From the NCBI RefSeq assembly GCF_900166965.1, contig NZ_FUZI01000001.1, positions 806,001-870,000 of the forward strand: a stretch of 64,000 bases of DNA, in the 5' to 3' direction. The notes beneath the pieces are model-generated. The model was given only the letters and a program-made list of their open reading frames with translations. It was not told where the DNA came from and did not search any database. The DNA is from Photobacterium piscicola (GTDB lineage Bacteria; Pseudomonadota; Gammaproteobacteria; Enterobacterales; Vibrionaceae). The position numbers and the translations under genes are program-made. Every line of letters starts with the position of its first letter. The first letter of the stretch is position 1. Positions 53,251 through 63,900 of the stretch are shown here, piece by piece.

Positions 53251-54399
53251 ATGACACTTTCATTAAAAAGTATATTTATGTCCACAAATAAACAACAAAT
53301 CGAGCTACAAAAAGAGATGGGACCTAATTGGTTTGCATCCGTTATGGGTACTGGTATTATCGCCAATGCAGCTGTAGGTTTACCTTTTATAGGCAAAGAC
53401 TTAGTAGGATTTGCAACCGTCGTTTGGTTAATTGCTTTTGCAATGCTGATCGTTATGACTATCGTAAAAACTTACCAAACAATTGCTAAACCCCATATCA
53501 TTAAACGTCAATTTAACGATCCAGTGATGTCCCAATTCTTTGGTGCACCACCGATGGCATTTCTCACCGTTGCTGGCGGTACGTTATTATTAGGCCCTCA
53601 CCTTTTCGGACAACATCTAGCCCTAAATATTGCTTGGCCACTCTTTTGGATTGGTACTATCAGCGGCATTATCACGGCCATTATTATTCCTTACCGTTTA
53701 TTTACTCATAATGAAGTTCATGACGATGCCGCTTTTGGGGGGTGGTTAATGCCCGTTGTTCCGCCAATGGTATCAGCGACTATTGGCTCAATGTTCTTAT
53801 CCCACATGGCGCATTCTGCAGCACAACAAAGCTTACTTTATGGCATGTATGCCTGTTTCGGTATGAGTTTAATGGCGTCAGTAATTATTATTACTTTGAT
53901 CTGGAGCCGTTTAGCACACGCAGGTACGTCAGGTAGTGCTCGTGTGCCAACGCTATGGATTGTATTAGGACCTCTAGGTCAATCAATTACTGCGGCGGGT
54001 TGTCTGGGTACAGCGGCGATGTTTACTGTCAATGAGCCTATTGCGAGTGCAATGAATGTGATGGCAATTTTATATGGCGTGCCTATTTGGGGCTTTGCGA
54101 TGTTATGGTTCTGTGTCGCAGCATTGTTAACCCTACGTGCTATGCGCCGTAAAATGCCATTTGCATTAACATGGTGGGCTTTTACCTTCCCCGTAGGTAC
54201 ATGTGTAACAGGCACAACACAATTAGCACTTCATACTGGTTTACCTGCTTTTCAATGGGCGTCCATTATTCTATTCGCCTTCTTGATTTTAGCATGGGTC
54301 ACCGCTGCTTTAGGAACATGCAAAGGCTTTAAACACGGTAAGATTTTTAATAATCCAACCGCTGTAGTGCATATTAAATCGAAAAAAGGCAATAACTGA
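53251..54399 (+). CDS. TDT family (TehA/SLAC1-like) transporter
   Basis: 382-aa inner-membrane protein with about ten helices, TDT (tellurite-resistance/dicarboxylate transporter) family. The N-terminus GPNWFASVMGTGIIANAA matches the family (WF..VMGTGI). Relatives export or import organic anions, sulfite or C4-dicarboxylates. Start is 53251 or the ATG at 53278 (MSTNKQQ); neither has a strong ribosome site, and the second gives a more usual N-terminus. Confidence 0.88.
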   Translation: MTLSLKSIFMSTNKQQIELQKEMGPNWFASVMGTGIIANAAVGLPFIGKDLVGFATVVWLIAFAMLIVMTIVKTYQTIAKPHIIKRQFNDPVMSQFFGAPPMAFLTVAGGTLLLGPHLFGQHLALNIAWPLFWIGTISGIITAIIIPYRLFTHNEVHDDAAFGGWLMPVVPPMVSATIGSMFLSHMAHSAAQQSLLYGMYACFGMSLMASVIIITLIWSRLAHAGTSGSARVPTLWIVLGPLGQSITAAGCLGTAAMFTVNEPIASAMNVMAILYGVPIWGFAMLWFCVAALLTLRAMRRKMPFALTWWAFTFPVGTCVTGTTQLALHTGLPAFQWASIILFAFLILAWVTAALGTCKGFKHGKIFNNPTAVVHIKSKKGNN

Positions 54400-54409
54400 T
54401 AGTCAGCAC

Positions 54410-54451
54410 ATCCTGTGATATTTAATGGTTATTAATTACATATCACAGGAT
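54410..54451. terminator. Bidirectional hairpin between convergent genes
   Basis: Perfect 12-bp stem ATCCTGTGATAT / ATATCACAGGAT with 18-base loop, between the TDT gene and the convergent EamA gene. T runs are weak on both sides. Confidence 0.6.
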
Positions 54452-54469
54452 TATTTGAACAACAGGAAC

Positions 54470-55399
54470 TTAGGCTGCCGTTACTTTATTAGCACGTAAG
54501 CTTCCAATAACATTCACTAATGCACCTATGACTATCATTGAACCTCCCGCTAACGTCCATGCTGACGGCACTTCACTAAAGACTAACCAACCTAAAATGA
54601 TCGAGAACACCACTTGAATATAAGAATACGCGGTTGCTTTACTTGCCACTTCTACTTTCATCGCTTTGGTTAAGCCCACTTGACCAAACTGGGTAAAAAT
54701 ACCCACGAAAAGTAATAAGAACATCGCCTCTGTAGTTGGCATAACAAAATCATCGCCCAGTAATAGCACTGATAATGGCAGGGCAATCAATGGGAAATAA
54801 AGAATAATTACCGAACTATCTTCCGTGCTACTCAACCGCTTCACAATAATATAAGACACCCCACTACCAAATGCCCCTAGCAGTGCAATACCAATACTAA
54901 ATAATGGTAACTGCTGAACATGATCTAACGTCAGTCCTGGCCCCACCATCAGTAATAACCCCATAATTGAGCACAATATACAAATAATGGTACTTATATG
55001 GATTTTTTCTTTAAGGAAAAGGATCGCTAACACCGCCGTAAAAACAGGATTAAGGTACTGTAAAATGGTTGCTTCGGCTAAAGGTAGCGTTGAGACCGCA
55101 TAATATACACAAATTAATGACAATGAACCTGTAATACCACGGGTGAGTAATAGCTTGCGATTATTACCCCAGATATCAATCCGTTTACGTTTAACATCAG
55201 CGTAGCTAATCAGCAATGATACCACTGCACGCGCAGCAACAATTTCAAACACCGGAATACCATAAGTATGGACTAATTTCACACAGCTCGACATTAATGC
55301 AAAGGCAAACGCTGACATCAGCATATATCTGACGCCAACAGGTATTTTATTCAAAGAAAAATTGGGCATAGGAAGCAGTTCATTAACATAAACGACCAT
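54470..55399 (-). CDS. EamA/DMT-superfamily transporter
   Basis: 309-aa membrane protein with ten predicted helices in two EamA repeats (about residues 25-155 and 165-300). First repeat: ALMSSCVKLVHTYGIPVFEIVAARAVVSLL and ATILQYLNPVFTAVLAILFLKE, typical of the drug/metabolite transporter group. Substrate unknown. Start ATG 55399; an ATG at 55369 (MPNFSLN) is also possible. Confidence 0.88.
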   Translation of the reverse strand: MVVYVNELLPMPNFSLNKIPVGVRYMLMSAFAFALMSSCVKLVHTYGIPVFEIVAARAVVSLLISYADVKRKRIDIWGNNRKLLLTRGITGSLSLICVYYAVSTLPLAEATILQYLNPVFTAVLAILFLKEKIHISTIICILCSIMGLLLMVGPGLTLDHVQQLPLFSIGIALLGAFGSGVSYIIVKRLSSTEDSSVIILYFPLIALPLSVLLLGDDFVMPTTEAMFLLLFVGIFTQFGQVGLTKAMKVEVASKATAYSYIQVVFSIILGWLVFSEVPSAWTLAGGSMIVIGALVNVIGSLRANKVTAA

Positions 55400-55590
55400 T
55401 TTATGAAAATAAACCTCAACCTCGCAAGTGTTATATCACTCACCACCTTTTATGATTTGAATTATTATATTGGTGCTTACGGCTGAAAAATGAACTGAAA
55501 ATTAACAAGATGAGATTGTCATTACTGATATGGTCATTTATTCCAACAAGCATAAAATAAAAATCAATTTTATAAACTTAATTAACGACC

Positions 55591-57057
55591 ATGAAAAAAC
55601 TACCTTTATTAGCATGTGCAATTGCCAGTTTACTTGGTACTCAAGCGGCAAGTGCGTGTACCACTCTGCTTGTTGGTGATCAAGCTTCAACCAATGGTGC
55701 CTATTACATGGCACGTAATGAAGACTATAAAGCAATCTGGGCGAAACACTTTGTTCTTCACCCCCATGCAGTAAATCAAAAAGGCGAATTCCATTCCAAT
55801 ACTGATGGTTTTACTTATCCTTACCCTAAAGTGTCATTGGCTTATACATCAATGCAGGATTGGGATACTCATGATAAAACCATGGGTGAAGTGGGTTTAA
55901 ACTCAGCAGGTGTAGGGATTACATCGACCGAAAGTCTGACTAACCGAAAAGCCGCACTGGCCGTCGACCCTTATAATGTTAAAAATGGTATTAATGAAGA
56001 TTCAATCGAAAATGTGATTTTACCTCGTATTCACAGTGCTAAAGAAGGCGTTGAGTTACTAGGTAAAATCATTGAAGAGCGAGGAGCATCACAAGGCTTT
56101 GGGGTTGGATTTATTGATAAAACCGGAATTTGGTATTTAGAAACAGGCAGTGGTCATCAATGGATGGCACGTAAAATTCCTAAAGATGCTTATTTCATTT
56201 CAGGTAACCAATCACGTTTAAAACAATATCTACCGAATAACAGTGATTATCTCGCCTCTCCAACATTAGTTTCTTTTGCTGAACAACATGGTTTGTATGT
56301 TGCAAAAGCTAATCAACCTTTTGATTTCCATGATGCTTATGCCACCACTGGCGGCCAAGAAAATATCACTTATAACTACCCTCGCGTATGGATTGCACAA
56401 CATATTCTAAACCCAAGCCTTAAAACACAAATTGATCGCGACCAACCAAACTACCCAGTCTTCTTAACACCGACACATAAAATCTCCCTTCAAAAAGTGG
56501 AAGAAATTATGCGTAATCATTATCAAGGCACTGCGATGGACCCATATGCAAATGCGGATCCACTCGGTCACTATCGTCCAATTTCGGTATTCCGTTGTGC
56601 TGAATCACATATCATTGAAGTACGTCCAAACCTACCGATTGCGATTGGTGAAACAGAATACATTAATCTGGGTATGACTGCGCTTGGGGTTTACATTCCT
56701 TTCTATCAAGGAACCACTGAAATTCCATATGGTTATGATATCGGTACAGATGTCGCGAGTAATGATTCTATCTTCTGGGATATGCGTAAACTACAAACCT
56801 TAGGTATGGCGAATTGGAAACAAAACGAACCTATTATTCGTGCTGCCTACGATAAATACGAAACTGATACTGCTATTGCTCAGAAAATAATGGAACAAAA
56901 ATACCTTAGCCTTTATAAGCAGCATCCAGAACAAGCGACAGCTTTAATTAATAAATTTGAAAAAACTGCCACAGATAATGCATTAAAAGTTACCAATGAA
57001 TTGTTTACGACACTAACTCAAAAAGCAGATATGGCGTCACACTTCGCAGGGGCATAA
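55591..57057 (+). CDS. Secreted C69-family dipeptidase (PepD-like)
   Basis: 488 aa. Signal peptide MKKLPLLACAIASLLGTQAASA, then the N-terminal nucleophile Cys (C23, ACTTLLVGDQAS) of Ntn-hydrolase type C69 dipeptidases. Further family motifs: YYMARNEDY, GEVGLNSAGVGITSTES, GFIDKTGIWYLETGSGHQW and ISGNQSRL. Signal cleavage right before Cys would expose the nucleophile, so no other processing is needed. Acts in periplasm or outside on small peptides. Single gene with a terminator behind. Confidence 0.88.
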   Translation: MKKLPLLACAIASLLGTQAASACTTLLVGDQASTNGAYYMARNEDYKAIWAKHFVLHPHAVNQKGEFHSNTDGFTYPYPKVSLAYTSMQDWDTHDKTMGEVGLNSAGVGITSTESLTNRKAALAVDPYNVKNGINEDSIENVILPRIHSAKEGVELLGKIIEERGASQGFGVGFIDKTGIWYLETGSGHQWMARKIPKDAYFISGNQSRLKQYLPNNSDYLASPTLVSFAEQHGLYVAKANQPFDFHDAYATTGGQENITYNYPRVWIAQHILNPSLKTQIDRDQPNYPVFLTPTHKISLQKVEEIMRNHYQGTAMDPYANADPLGHYRPISVFRCAESHIIEVRPNLPIAIGETEYINLGMTALGVYIPFYQGTTEIPYGYDIGTDVASNDSIFWDMRKLQTLGMANWKQNEPIIRAAYDKYETDTAIAQKIMEQKYLSLYKQHPEQATALINKFEKTATDNALKVTNELFTTLTQKADMASHFAGA

Positions 57058-57119
57058 CCTGAAACGTAACCTAATGTATAGTTTGAAATTGCATTAAACC
57101 TTAGTACTTATTTAACCTT

Positions 57120-57148
57120 TAAAAGCGTCATTGTTGGCGCTTTTTTGT
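57120..57148 (+). terminator. Rho-independent terminator
   Basis: Stem AAAAGCGTCA / TTGGCGCTTTT (one G-U), short loop, TTTTTTG run. 63 bp after the dipeptidase stop. Confidence 0.85.
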
Positions 57149-57274
57149 TACATTCAGCAAGGGCTCATGCTTGATCTTAATCTTCCCCACCCGCGCCCCC
57201 ATCAAAAACAAATCATATCCCCACTAACGGATTACGTTATAATCACCATCCAGCTCAACAATAAATAGAATAAT

Positions 57275-58408
57275 ATGTACCAATTGACGTTTTCATTTGA
57301 AGAATTTCTTGCCGAGTTTTGGCAAAAGAAACCCACCATTATCAAAGGCGGTTTTAAAAACTTTGTCGATCCTATTTCAGCAGACGAACTCGCTGGACTG
57401 GCAATGGAAGAAGAAGTTGATTCGCGTTATATCGCTAAATTAGCCGACACTTGGGATGTGCGTCATGGACCGCTGACTTTTGATGATACACCCGCAGATA
57501 ATTGGTCATTCATTGTTCAAGCGGCAAACCATTGGCATGAAGGTGCTGCGCAACTGATCACTCCATTTCGTCAGTTACCCGGTTGGTTACTAGACGATCT
57601 AATGATCAGCTACTCAACCCCTGGCGGTGGTGTTGGTCCTCATATCGATCAATATGATGTATTCATTACTCAAGGTTCAGGTAAGCGTCATTGGCGCGTG
57701 GGCCCTAAAAAAGACGATTACGAAGAAGAATGTCGCCATCCAGCATTACGTCAAATAAAAGGTTTTGAGCCAATTATTGACGATATTTTAGAACCTGGTG
57801 ATATTTTATATATTCCGCCAGGTTTCCCGCATGATGGCTACGCAATTGAAACATCAATGAGTTTTTCCGTAGGCTTCCGTTCACCAAAGAAACAAGAACT
57901 ATTGAGCAGTTATGCCGACTTTGTGATTGCGAATGATATTGGTGATGTGCACTACCATAATCCAGCATTACCAGCTCGTGCTAACAACGGTGCTATTTTG
58001 GCAGAAGAAGCCAAAGATCTAGAAAACATGATGCGTAGTGTGCTGGATCACCCACAATTATTAAAACAATGGTTAGGTGAGCATCTAACACAAAATCGTC
58101 ATGAACTTGATGTAATGGCATCTGAGCCGCCATGGCAAAATAACGAGACTTATCAGTTCTTAGAAGACGGTGAAGCATTTAAACGTATTGGTGGTTTACG
58201 TGCGTTTTATCATCCCGATCAAGCTCACCTTGTCTATATTAATGGTGAACAATATCAATTACCGCCAGAGTGTGCTGATGCCGCTAAATTATTGTGTGAT
58301 GAAGAACAAATCACTCATGCACAATTAGGTGAACAACTTGATAACCCAGCATTTCTAGCCATGTTAACCCAGCTAATTAATATTGGTTATTGGTATCCTG
58401 TTGAATAA
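57275..58408 (+). CDS. 50S ribosomal protein L16 3-hydroxylase YcfD/RoxA (JmjC oxygenase)
   Basis: 377-aa Fe(II)/2-oxoglutarate oxygenase that hydroxylates an Arg of ribosomal protein L16 in E. coli. JmjC core with metal ligands H123-x-D125 (GPHIDQYDVF) and H186 (IPPGFPHDGYA), 2-oxoglutarate Lys/Arg in GSGKRHWRVG, then a dimerisation helix and a C-terminal winged-helix part. Positions agree with E. coli YcfD within two residues. Start ATG 57275 gives the typical N-terminus (FLAEFWQKKPTIIKG). Confidence 0.93.
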   Translation: MYQLTFSFEEFLAEFWQKKPTIIKGGFKNFVDPISADELAGLAMEEEVDSRYIAKLADTWDVRHGPLTFDDTPADNWSFIVQAANHWHEGAAQLITPFRQLPGWLLDDLMISYSTPGGGVGPHIDQYDVFITQGSGKRHWRVGPKKDDYEEECRHPALRQIKGFEPIIDDILEPGDILYIPPGFPHDGYAIETSMSFSVGFRSPKKQELLSSYADFVIANDIGDVHYHNPALPARANNGAILAEEAKDLENMMRSVLDHPQLLKQWLGEHLTQNRHELDVMASEPPWQNNETYQFLEDGEAFKRIGGLRAFYHPDQAHLVYINGEQYQLPPECADAAKLLCDEEQITHAQLGEQLDNPAFLAMLTQLINIGYWYPVE

Positions 58409-58475
58409 CTAAATTAAAAAAGCGGCTATTAATGAATGTTAATCGCCGCTCTTTTATTATTTTTATATTAGACAA

Positions 58476-59150
58476 TTACTGTTTATATTGCGCCAGAGTC
58501 AGAGATAATCGCTTTACCCACCAATTAATTGCATCTTTAATATCATCAGAAGAATCAATCATCGTACTCAAGTCTTTATTGCCGCTTTTACGATCAATCG
58601 CCGCCATAATTGGCTCACCAGTTGTCGCATCACTGATCAATATTTCCATTGACGCTGAACCAACATTGGTATGCTCACCTGTAAGCACTTTTGAAATGGT
58701 TGAGATCCCCAACCCTACAGGTAATACGCTACTTGTGATCGCTAAAATAGGATTAGGTGTTTGCACATTGGTGATCGCAATCGTCACCCGTAATGTTTTA
58801 GGTTGTGGCTTTTCAACAACGGTTAGCTTTGTATTTAGCGATTTTAACTGATTGATAAAGTAATCTTTTATCATAATAATGTCAGCTTCTGATAAGTGAT
58901 CACTTTTTTCTTTATCAAGCACGATATACACCTGATCATAAATAATATTATCGTACTGCGCTATTTTACGTTGCAGTGAACGCTGATTAAATATACCCCG
59001 TTGTGCCCACACTAAATCAACCCCATCCTTTGGGCCTTGGCGAAAATCTTCAAAGGTTGTAAATGTCTTTGGTTTCACTATTTGGTGATTATTAGCACAA
59101 CCACCTACACCTAAAATAACGAGCATTAATAACCAAATATTGCTTCTCAT
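58476..59150 (-). CDS. DUF3313-like outer-membrane-type lipoprotein
   Basis: 224 aa from ATG 59150, chosen because AAGGTG is six bases before and a lipoprotein signal follows: LLMLVILGVGGC with lipobox VGGC (Cys near residue 18). The frame extends to 59192 but this would hide the signal. The remaining part has DUF3313-like features: YDQVYIVLDKEKSDHLSE, LRVTIAITNV and the ASMEILISDATTGEPIMAAID segment. Lipid-anchored, function unknown. Position +2 Ala would allow outer-membrane sorting. Confidence 0.78.
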   Translation of the reverse strand: MRSNIWLLMLVILGVGGCANNHQIVKPKTFTTFEDFRQGPKDGVDLVWAQRGIFNQRSLQRKIAQYDNIIYDQVYIVLDKEKSDHLSEADIIMIKDYFINQLKSLNTKLTVVEKPQPKTLRVTIAITNVQTPNPILAITSSVLPVGLGISTISKVLTGEHTNVGSASMEILISDATTGEPIMAAIDRKSGNKDLSTMIDSSDDIKDAINWWVKRLSLTLAQYKQ

Positions 59151-59365
59151 TGCTTCACCTTGCATCCATGTAGTGAAAATACAGTACTCCATACTATAAA
59201 TTAATAATCAACATGATGCAAAGGTAATAGTACTGATCTCTGCTGATTGAGCAGCACAAAATGAAAATAATTTGTGAGGATCTCTGTTAATGATAAATAA
59301 TACCAAACGTTCACAAATATTCATTTTAGGTTACCTCTTCAACCAAACGCATCCAATAATACCAG

Positions 59366-59400
59366 TAAAAAAAAAGCTAACACATAGGTTAGCTCTTTTT
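59366..59400 (-). terminator. Rho-independent terminator of the oxidoreductase gene
   Basis: On the minus strand: stem AGCTAAC / GTTAGCT followed by a run of eight or nine T. It lies about 24 bp after the stop of the 59424-60536 gene; the plus direction also has TTTTT. Confidence 0.85.
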
Positions 59401-59423
59401 AATTATTCAAATGAAATCATTAG

Positions 59424-60536
59424 TTATAAGCGGGCTAATTCTGCTTTGCGAGTTTTATTTGTCACACAGAAATTACCACGACGAGTACGGCACTTTGAAC
59501 AACGTTCACATTCAACGTCAGCCTTATACCCCTCTAACCAACGTTTAATTAACTTAGGTTCAGACAGTAATGGGCGTGATAATGCGAAAAATTCAATACC
59601 TGTATTATTCGCCATCGCTTCAATAGCATCAAACTCACTTAAGCCACCAACAGTAATCACTGGCACATCAACATCTTGGCTGATCACATCACCGTATTGG
59701 TGGAAGTAACCTTCAGCTTCAATGGTGTAACCGTCGTAAGACTCGCCCACCATAGTGTCAGCCTTGCCATGCACGTTACCTGAAATAATAATCGCATCCA
59801 CACCAACCGCTGCTAGCTTTTTACAAATAAGACGCGTATCAGCAAACGTTAGTCCACCATCAAAGAATTCAGAGGCAGTTAATTTCACCAAAATCGGAAA
59901 ATCATCGCCGACTAGCGTTCTAATTTTCGCGTAAATTTCTAATAGAAAGCGCATACGATTATCAAGGCTACCGCCATACTGATCATCACGTTGATTATAA
60001 TACGGGCTTAGAAACTGGTTAATTAGATAGGTATGTGCCGCATGAATTTCAACACCATCAAACCCCGCATCTTGAGCGCGTTTAGTCGCTAATGCAAAAG
60101 CTTCAACAATATAATCAATGTCAGCTTGAGTCATAGTCTGGCCTAATGTTTGAGTGCCTTTCTCGCACACCGCACTAGGTGCAAAGATCACCCGCTCGCC
60201 AAGGTTGTAAGTGGTTTTAGTGCCACCATAAGCCAGTTGCATCACGATTTTAGAATCGTATTGATGAACAAGATCAGTCAGTTTTTGATATTCTTCGATA
60301 AACGAGTCGTTATACATCCCCATCATGCCAGCATTGGGTTTTTCTTCTGCGACAATATTTGCATAACCCGTTACGATCAGCCCCACTTCACCTTGTGCAA
60401 GCTCTTCATAAATAGCATAAAGCTTATCGGTCATATGGCCATCTTCTGTTGCCATATTTTCCCATGTTGCACTACGAACAAAGCGGTTTTTTAATGCCAT
60501 GTTGCCAATACGGGCTTCTGTAAATAAAGTACTCAA
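59424..60536 (-). CDS. NADH:flavin oxidoreductase, old-yellow-enzyme family
   Basis: 370-aa FMN-dependent TIM-barrel enzyme. N-terminus FTEARIGNMALKNRFVRSATWE, substrate-binding His pair in GFDGVEIHAAHTYLINQFLSPYYNQRDDQYGGSLDNRMRF (described by motif, HxAH then RxDxYGGS), phosphate-binding VPVITVGGLSEFD. The C-terminus has CERCSKCRTRRGNFCVTN, a Cys cluster similar to those found in the 2,4-dienoyl-CoA reductase-like branch but short, without a full Fe-S flavodoxin part. Substrate unknown. GAGGACG precedes the start. Confidence 0.88.
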   Translation of the reverse strand: MSTLFTEARIGNMALKNRFVRSATWENMATEDGHMTDKLYAIYEELAQGEVGLIVTGYANIVAEEKPNAGMMGMYNDSFIEEYQKLTDLVHQYDSKIVMQLAYGGTKTTYNLGERVIFAPSAVCEKGTQTLGQTMTQADIDYIVEAFALATKRAQDAGFDGVEIHAAHTYLINQFLSPYYNQRDDQYGGSLDNRMRFLLEIYAKIRTLVGDDFPILVKLTASEFFDGGLTFADTRLICKKLAAVGVDAIIISGNVHGKADTMVGESYDGYTIEAEGYFHQYGDVISQDVDVPVITVGGLSEFDAIEAMANNTGIEFFALSRPLLSEPKLIKRWLEGYKADVECERCSKCRTRRGNFCVTNKTRKAELARL

Positions 60537-60909
60537 ATCACGTCCTCTTAAATATCATGTCGTCTTATTTTCACCAACGCCATAAAAACAAAAAGAACAG
60601 CATTATTGAGCTGTTCTTTTTTATGTGTTGTTATCATAAACGCTAAGCTGACATGAATAATACCGTGACTACATCTAAAAATCTTTAATCTGGATTAAGA
60701 TAATGTCAGTTGTATCGACTATGATCCCCAGCCATCCTGATAATTTAATATGCTACAACACTTAAATATACTTGTTAATTATGATGTTAAAATTAAACTA
60801 AAAATTATCGTAATATTTTACCTAAGAATATATAGAGAAAAAGCTGCACAAGGCAGCTTCTTCTATCATTAATAAATCAGTAACTTTAATATCTAAAATA
60901 GATACTTAA
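60537..60909. other. Intergenic region between OYE gene and tssM
   Basis: 373 bases with no gene. It contains a terminator at about 60590-60621 and otherwise AT-rich sequence. Confidence 0.55.
60590..60621 (-). terminator. Hairpin terminator downstream of tssM
   Basis: Stem AAAAAGAACAGC / GCTGTTCTTTTT, seven-base loop; on the minus strand followed by GTTTTTATGG. About 290 bp after the tssM stop and before the start of the OYE gene, so it would end the tssM transcript. Confidence 0.8.
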
Positions 60910-63900
60910 TTAATAAAGTGTCTTACTCAATTTAAAGTTCTTAAATAATGATGATGTGAATGGATTAGCGTCCTCTTCCGTATTTAGACGGTAAACAACA
61001 TTGCCGCCGTTGATCGAAAATCTATAATCAATACTTGTTTCACTCGCACTTACAACCAGCCCTTGCTCAAGAAGACGGAAAAATGCCCATGGCCCTTGAA
61101 TCGTAATAGCTCGCGGTGATAAATTCGCCGATGCTGGTACTAATGATAATTTAGATATCGAAGAATCCCGTAATGTATTGGGCCAAATGAGTTCTACTGG
61201 CCGACGAGAACCATGACTATATTCAATATATTGTCCATCAACATTAATAACGCTACGACGTTGGTTAGCACTTAAATTAATAGGTTCAAGTGTAAATTCA
61301 ACATCCAAGATTCCTTTACGATTAAAAAATGCTTGCTGAATCTTTTTCGCATTGGCAAATTGCTTCAGTACATCACTACGTAATAAGGATGACTTATTAG
61401 TACTATTCGTATCCATTGAGAGCTTGTCATCAATGAATAATTTCAGCTCATTATTATAAAAATTATCCAATGTACCATTAGGTGCAAAGAAAGCTTCAAA
61501 ATCCTTTAACGAGACATCTTTCGATGTATTATTAAATGGATAGCGAGACATTAACTTTTGTTGATATTCCTTATACACATCACTTTGCCAGCGTACTTCA
61601 ACATACTTAATCGCTTCTTGTTTAACCACATACCAACTTTCTTCTGCGATCTCTTTAACTAAATTATCAAGTGGCTTGGGTAAATTAGTTGCTATTTGTT
61701 GAAGTGTATAAATAGGATCATTGTCTTTTAATGCAAGCCTATCTTTTGTTGCTTCTAAAGCTGCTTTACCCCTATCCGGTGCATCTTGAATCGCTTTCAT
61801 ATAATGATAAAGTTGCTGTACTGAGGTCATCACTTCTTGTAAATACGCAGGTTGTTTATCATTGTTATCTAATATTAAATCTATATCAGTAAACGGGGTT
61901 GCGATCATTGACGCTACTTGATATTGCGGTGACGTCATTAACGCCAAACGCGCTTTATCATTTTCAGGTAATGTTGGAAATAACTGCGTATTTATATCAA
62001 CAGTTTTAATAAAGCGCTCTATTGGCTGCTTATGTCCAACTATATTACTCAAAATAGTTACAGCTTCATTAATGTCTGAAAAATATTTAATTTCAATATT
62101 ATTTAATGCTAATTGCCATGTATTCACATAATCATCAACATACAAATCACGAATTTTCTGGCGTAACACTTGTTTATCTTCAGCACTAAATTTAGCGACG
62201 GTTGACTCACCTAATACCCAACTATCAACAAGCGCAACATCAGACAATGACTCAACTTTAGGTAAAAAATAGCTATTAAAGCCTTTTTTAGTCAATAACT
62301 GTGGAATGTTTAGAGCATCATCTTCTATATGCTGGCCAAACACAATTTCAAACACTGGACCAACTGATTTTTTAATATTTAAAGGAGCACCAAGCTCTTG
62401 CTCTGCTGTATGCTTTAAATTGTCATAAACACGATCAGCTAAGTCTACAGAACTAAGATCTTGTTGAGTTCCTTCAATTAAATTATCGTATGGCTTCATG
62501 ACTAAAATCGCATTTCTATTATCATCATTACGAAGGCCTTGAAGATCAGTGTACTCTAATGAATAATTTAAATGCGCAAGCAATTGTTCTTGAGTTTTAG
62601 CATCATTAGGAAAAGCATGCTGCCAAATCTTTGAAAAATATCGACTTACAACATCATCTTGTCGCCCACTGCGATCGGTTAACATTCGAAATACTCTCAA
62701 TGCTGATAACTCTTGTTGCTCTGAATTAGCATCATTAATATCGACAGCAAGTTGTTTCATTAATGAAGGCAAGAATTTAAATTGTAATAGCCCTAAATAG
62801 GTTTCTTCAACTTTTGGTCCAATCTTATGTCCTTGATAGAGCCCCATATCAGATACAAACTTAGGTTTATCTTGAAATACTCCAAACTCTAGTGTTGCTT
62901 GACGGATTGAATTTAATGATGCTAATAACTCTTGTTCTGAACGCATTAACTTAACGTTTGAATATTCATTTTTAAATTGATTAACTTGACTCAGTACTGC
63001 ATTTTCATGAGCAATATTTTGAGTATAATAACGCTGCCATCCACCTATCAATAATACAGATGCAATACTACATGCTAATACTGACATCCAGAGTACTTTT
63101 GCTTTATGTCTGATAACACGTAAACTGTCAGATGCAATACCCGCTTCTGGATAAATAATTTCATTAAAAAGTTTCTTTACAAAAAAAGTGGTCGAGTTTT
63201 TAGAGTGTTGTGCACTATTAATCGTATTTGATAAACCGTAACGACGAGATGCGGCATCAACGAACACATTAGTTGGTACTCCTTGCTGATAGACAGACAT
63301 AAAGTAAATACCACGAATTAATGCCGGTGTTGAAAATTGATCACTTGCAAAAGCATCTTTTAATAACTGCTTTAATACATCATGTAACCCAGCTACTTGA
63401 CGAGAAAAGCTGTAAATAGCACTACGTTCTTCAGTATCAACAGCATGACGTAATACAAAGGGTAACGAATCGTTAACACGTTCAATAAACTGAATATAAT
63501 TTTGATCAAATTCAGTTAGCCAATAATCGAAATCTTTTATAGTATTAAGAGAAAAAGTAAAACCCATTACTTCTTCTCGCTGACTCTGAGTATAGTTACG
63601 GAAATAGGGATCAAAACCATGCAACAAATCTAATTTTGTCAGCGTAATATACACGGGCATTCGTGTTGATAATATCTCCATCAACTCACGTAATCGAGCT
63701 CGTAATAAATTAGCGTATGCAAGACGTTCAGCAACAGTTGAACTCGCAAGATGCTCAATATCAAGAGCAATAACAACCCCATTTAATGGCCGTTGGGAAC
63801 GCGTTTTTTCTAGCCAACTAACAAAATTAAGCCATAAGCGTCGTTCCATCTCTCCGCTATTCTTTTCTTCATTTTGACGCTGCGTCAATAATTCACCATC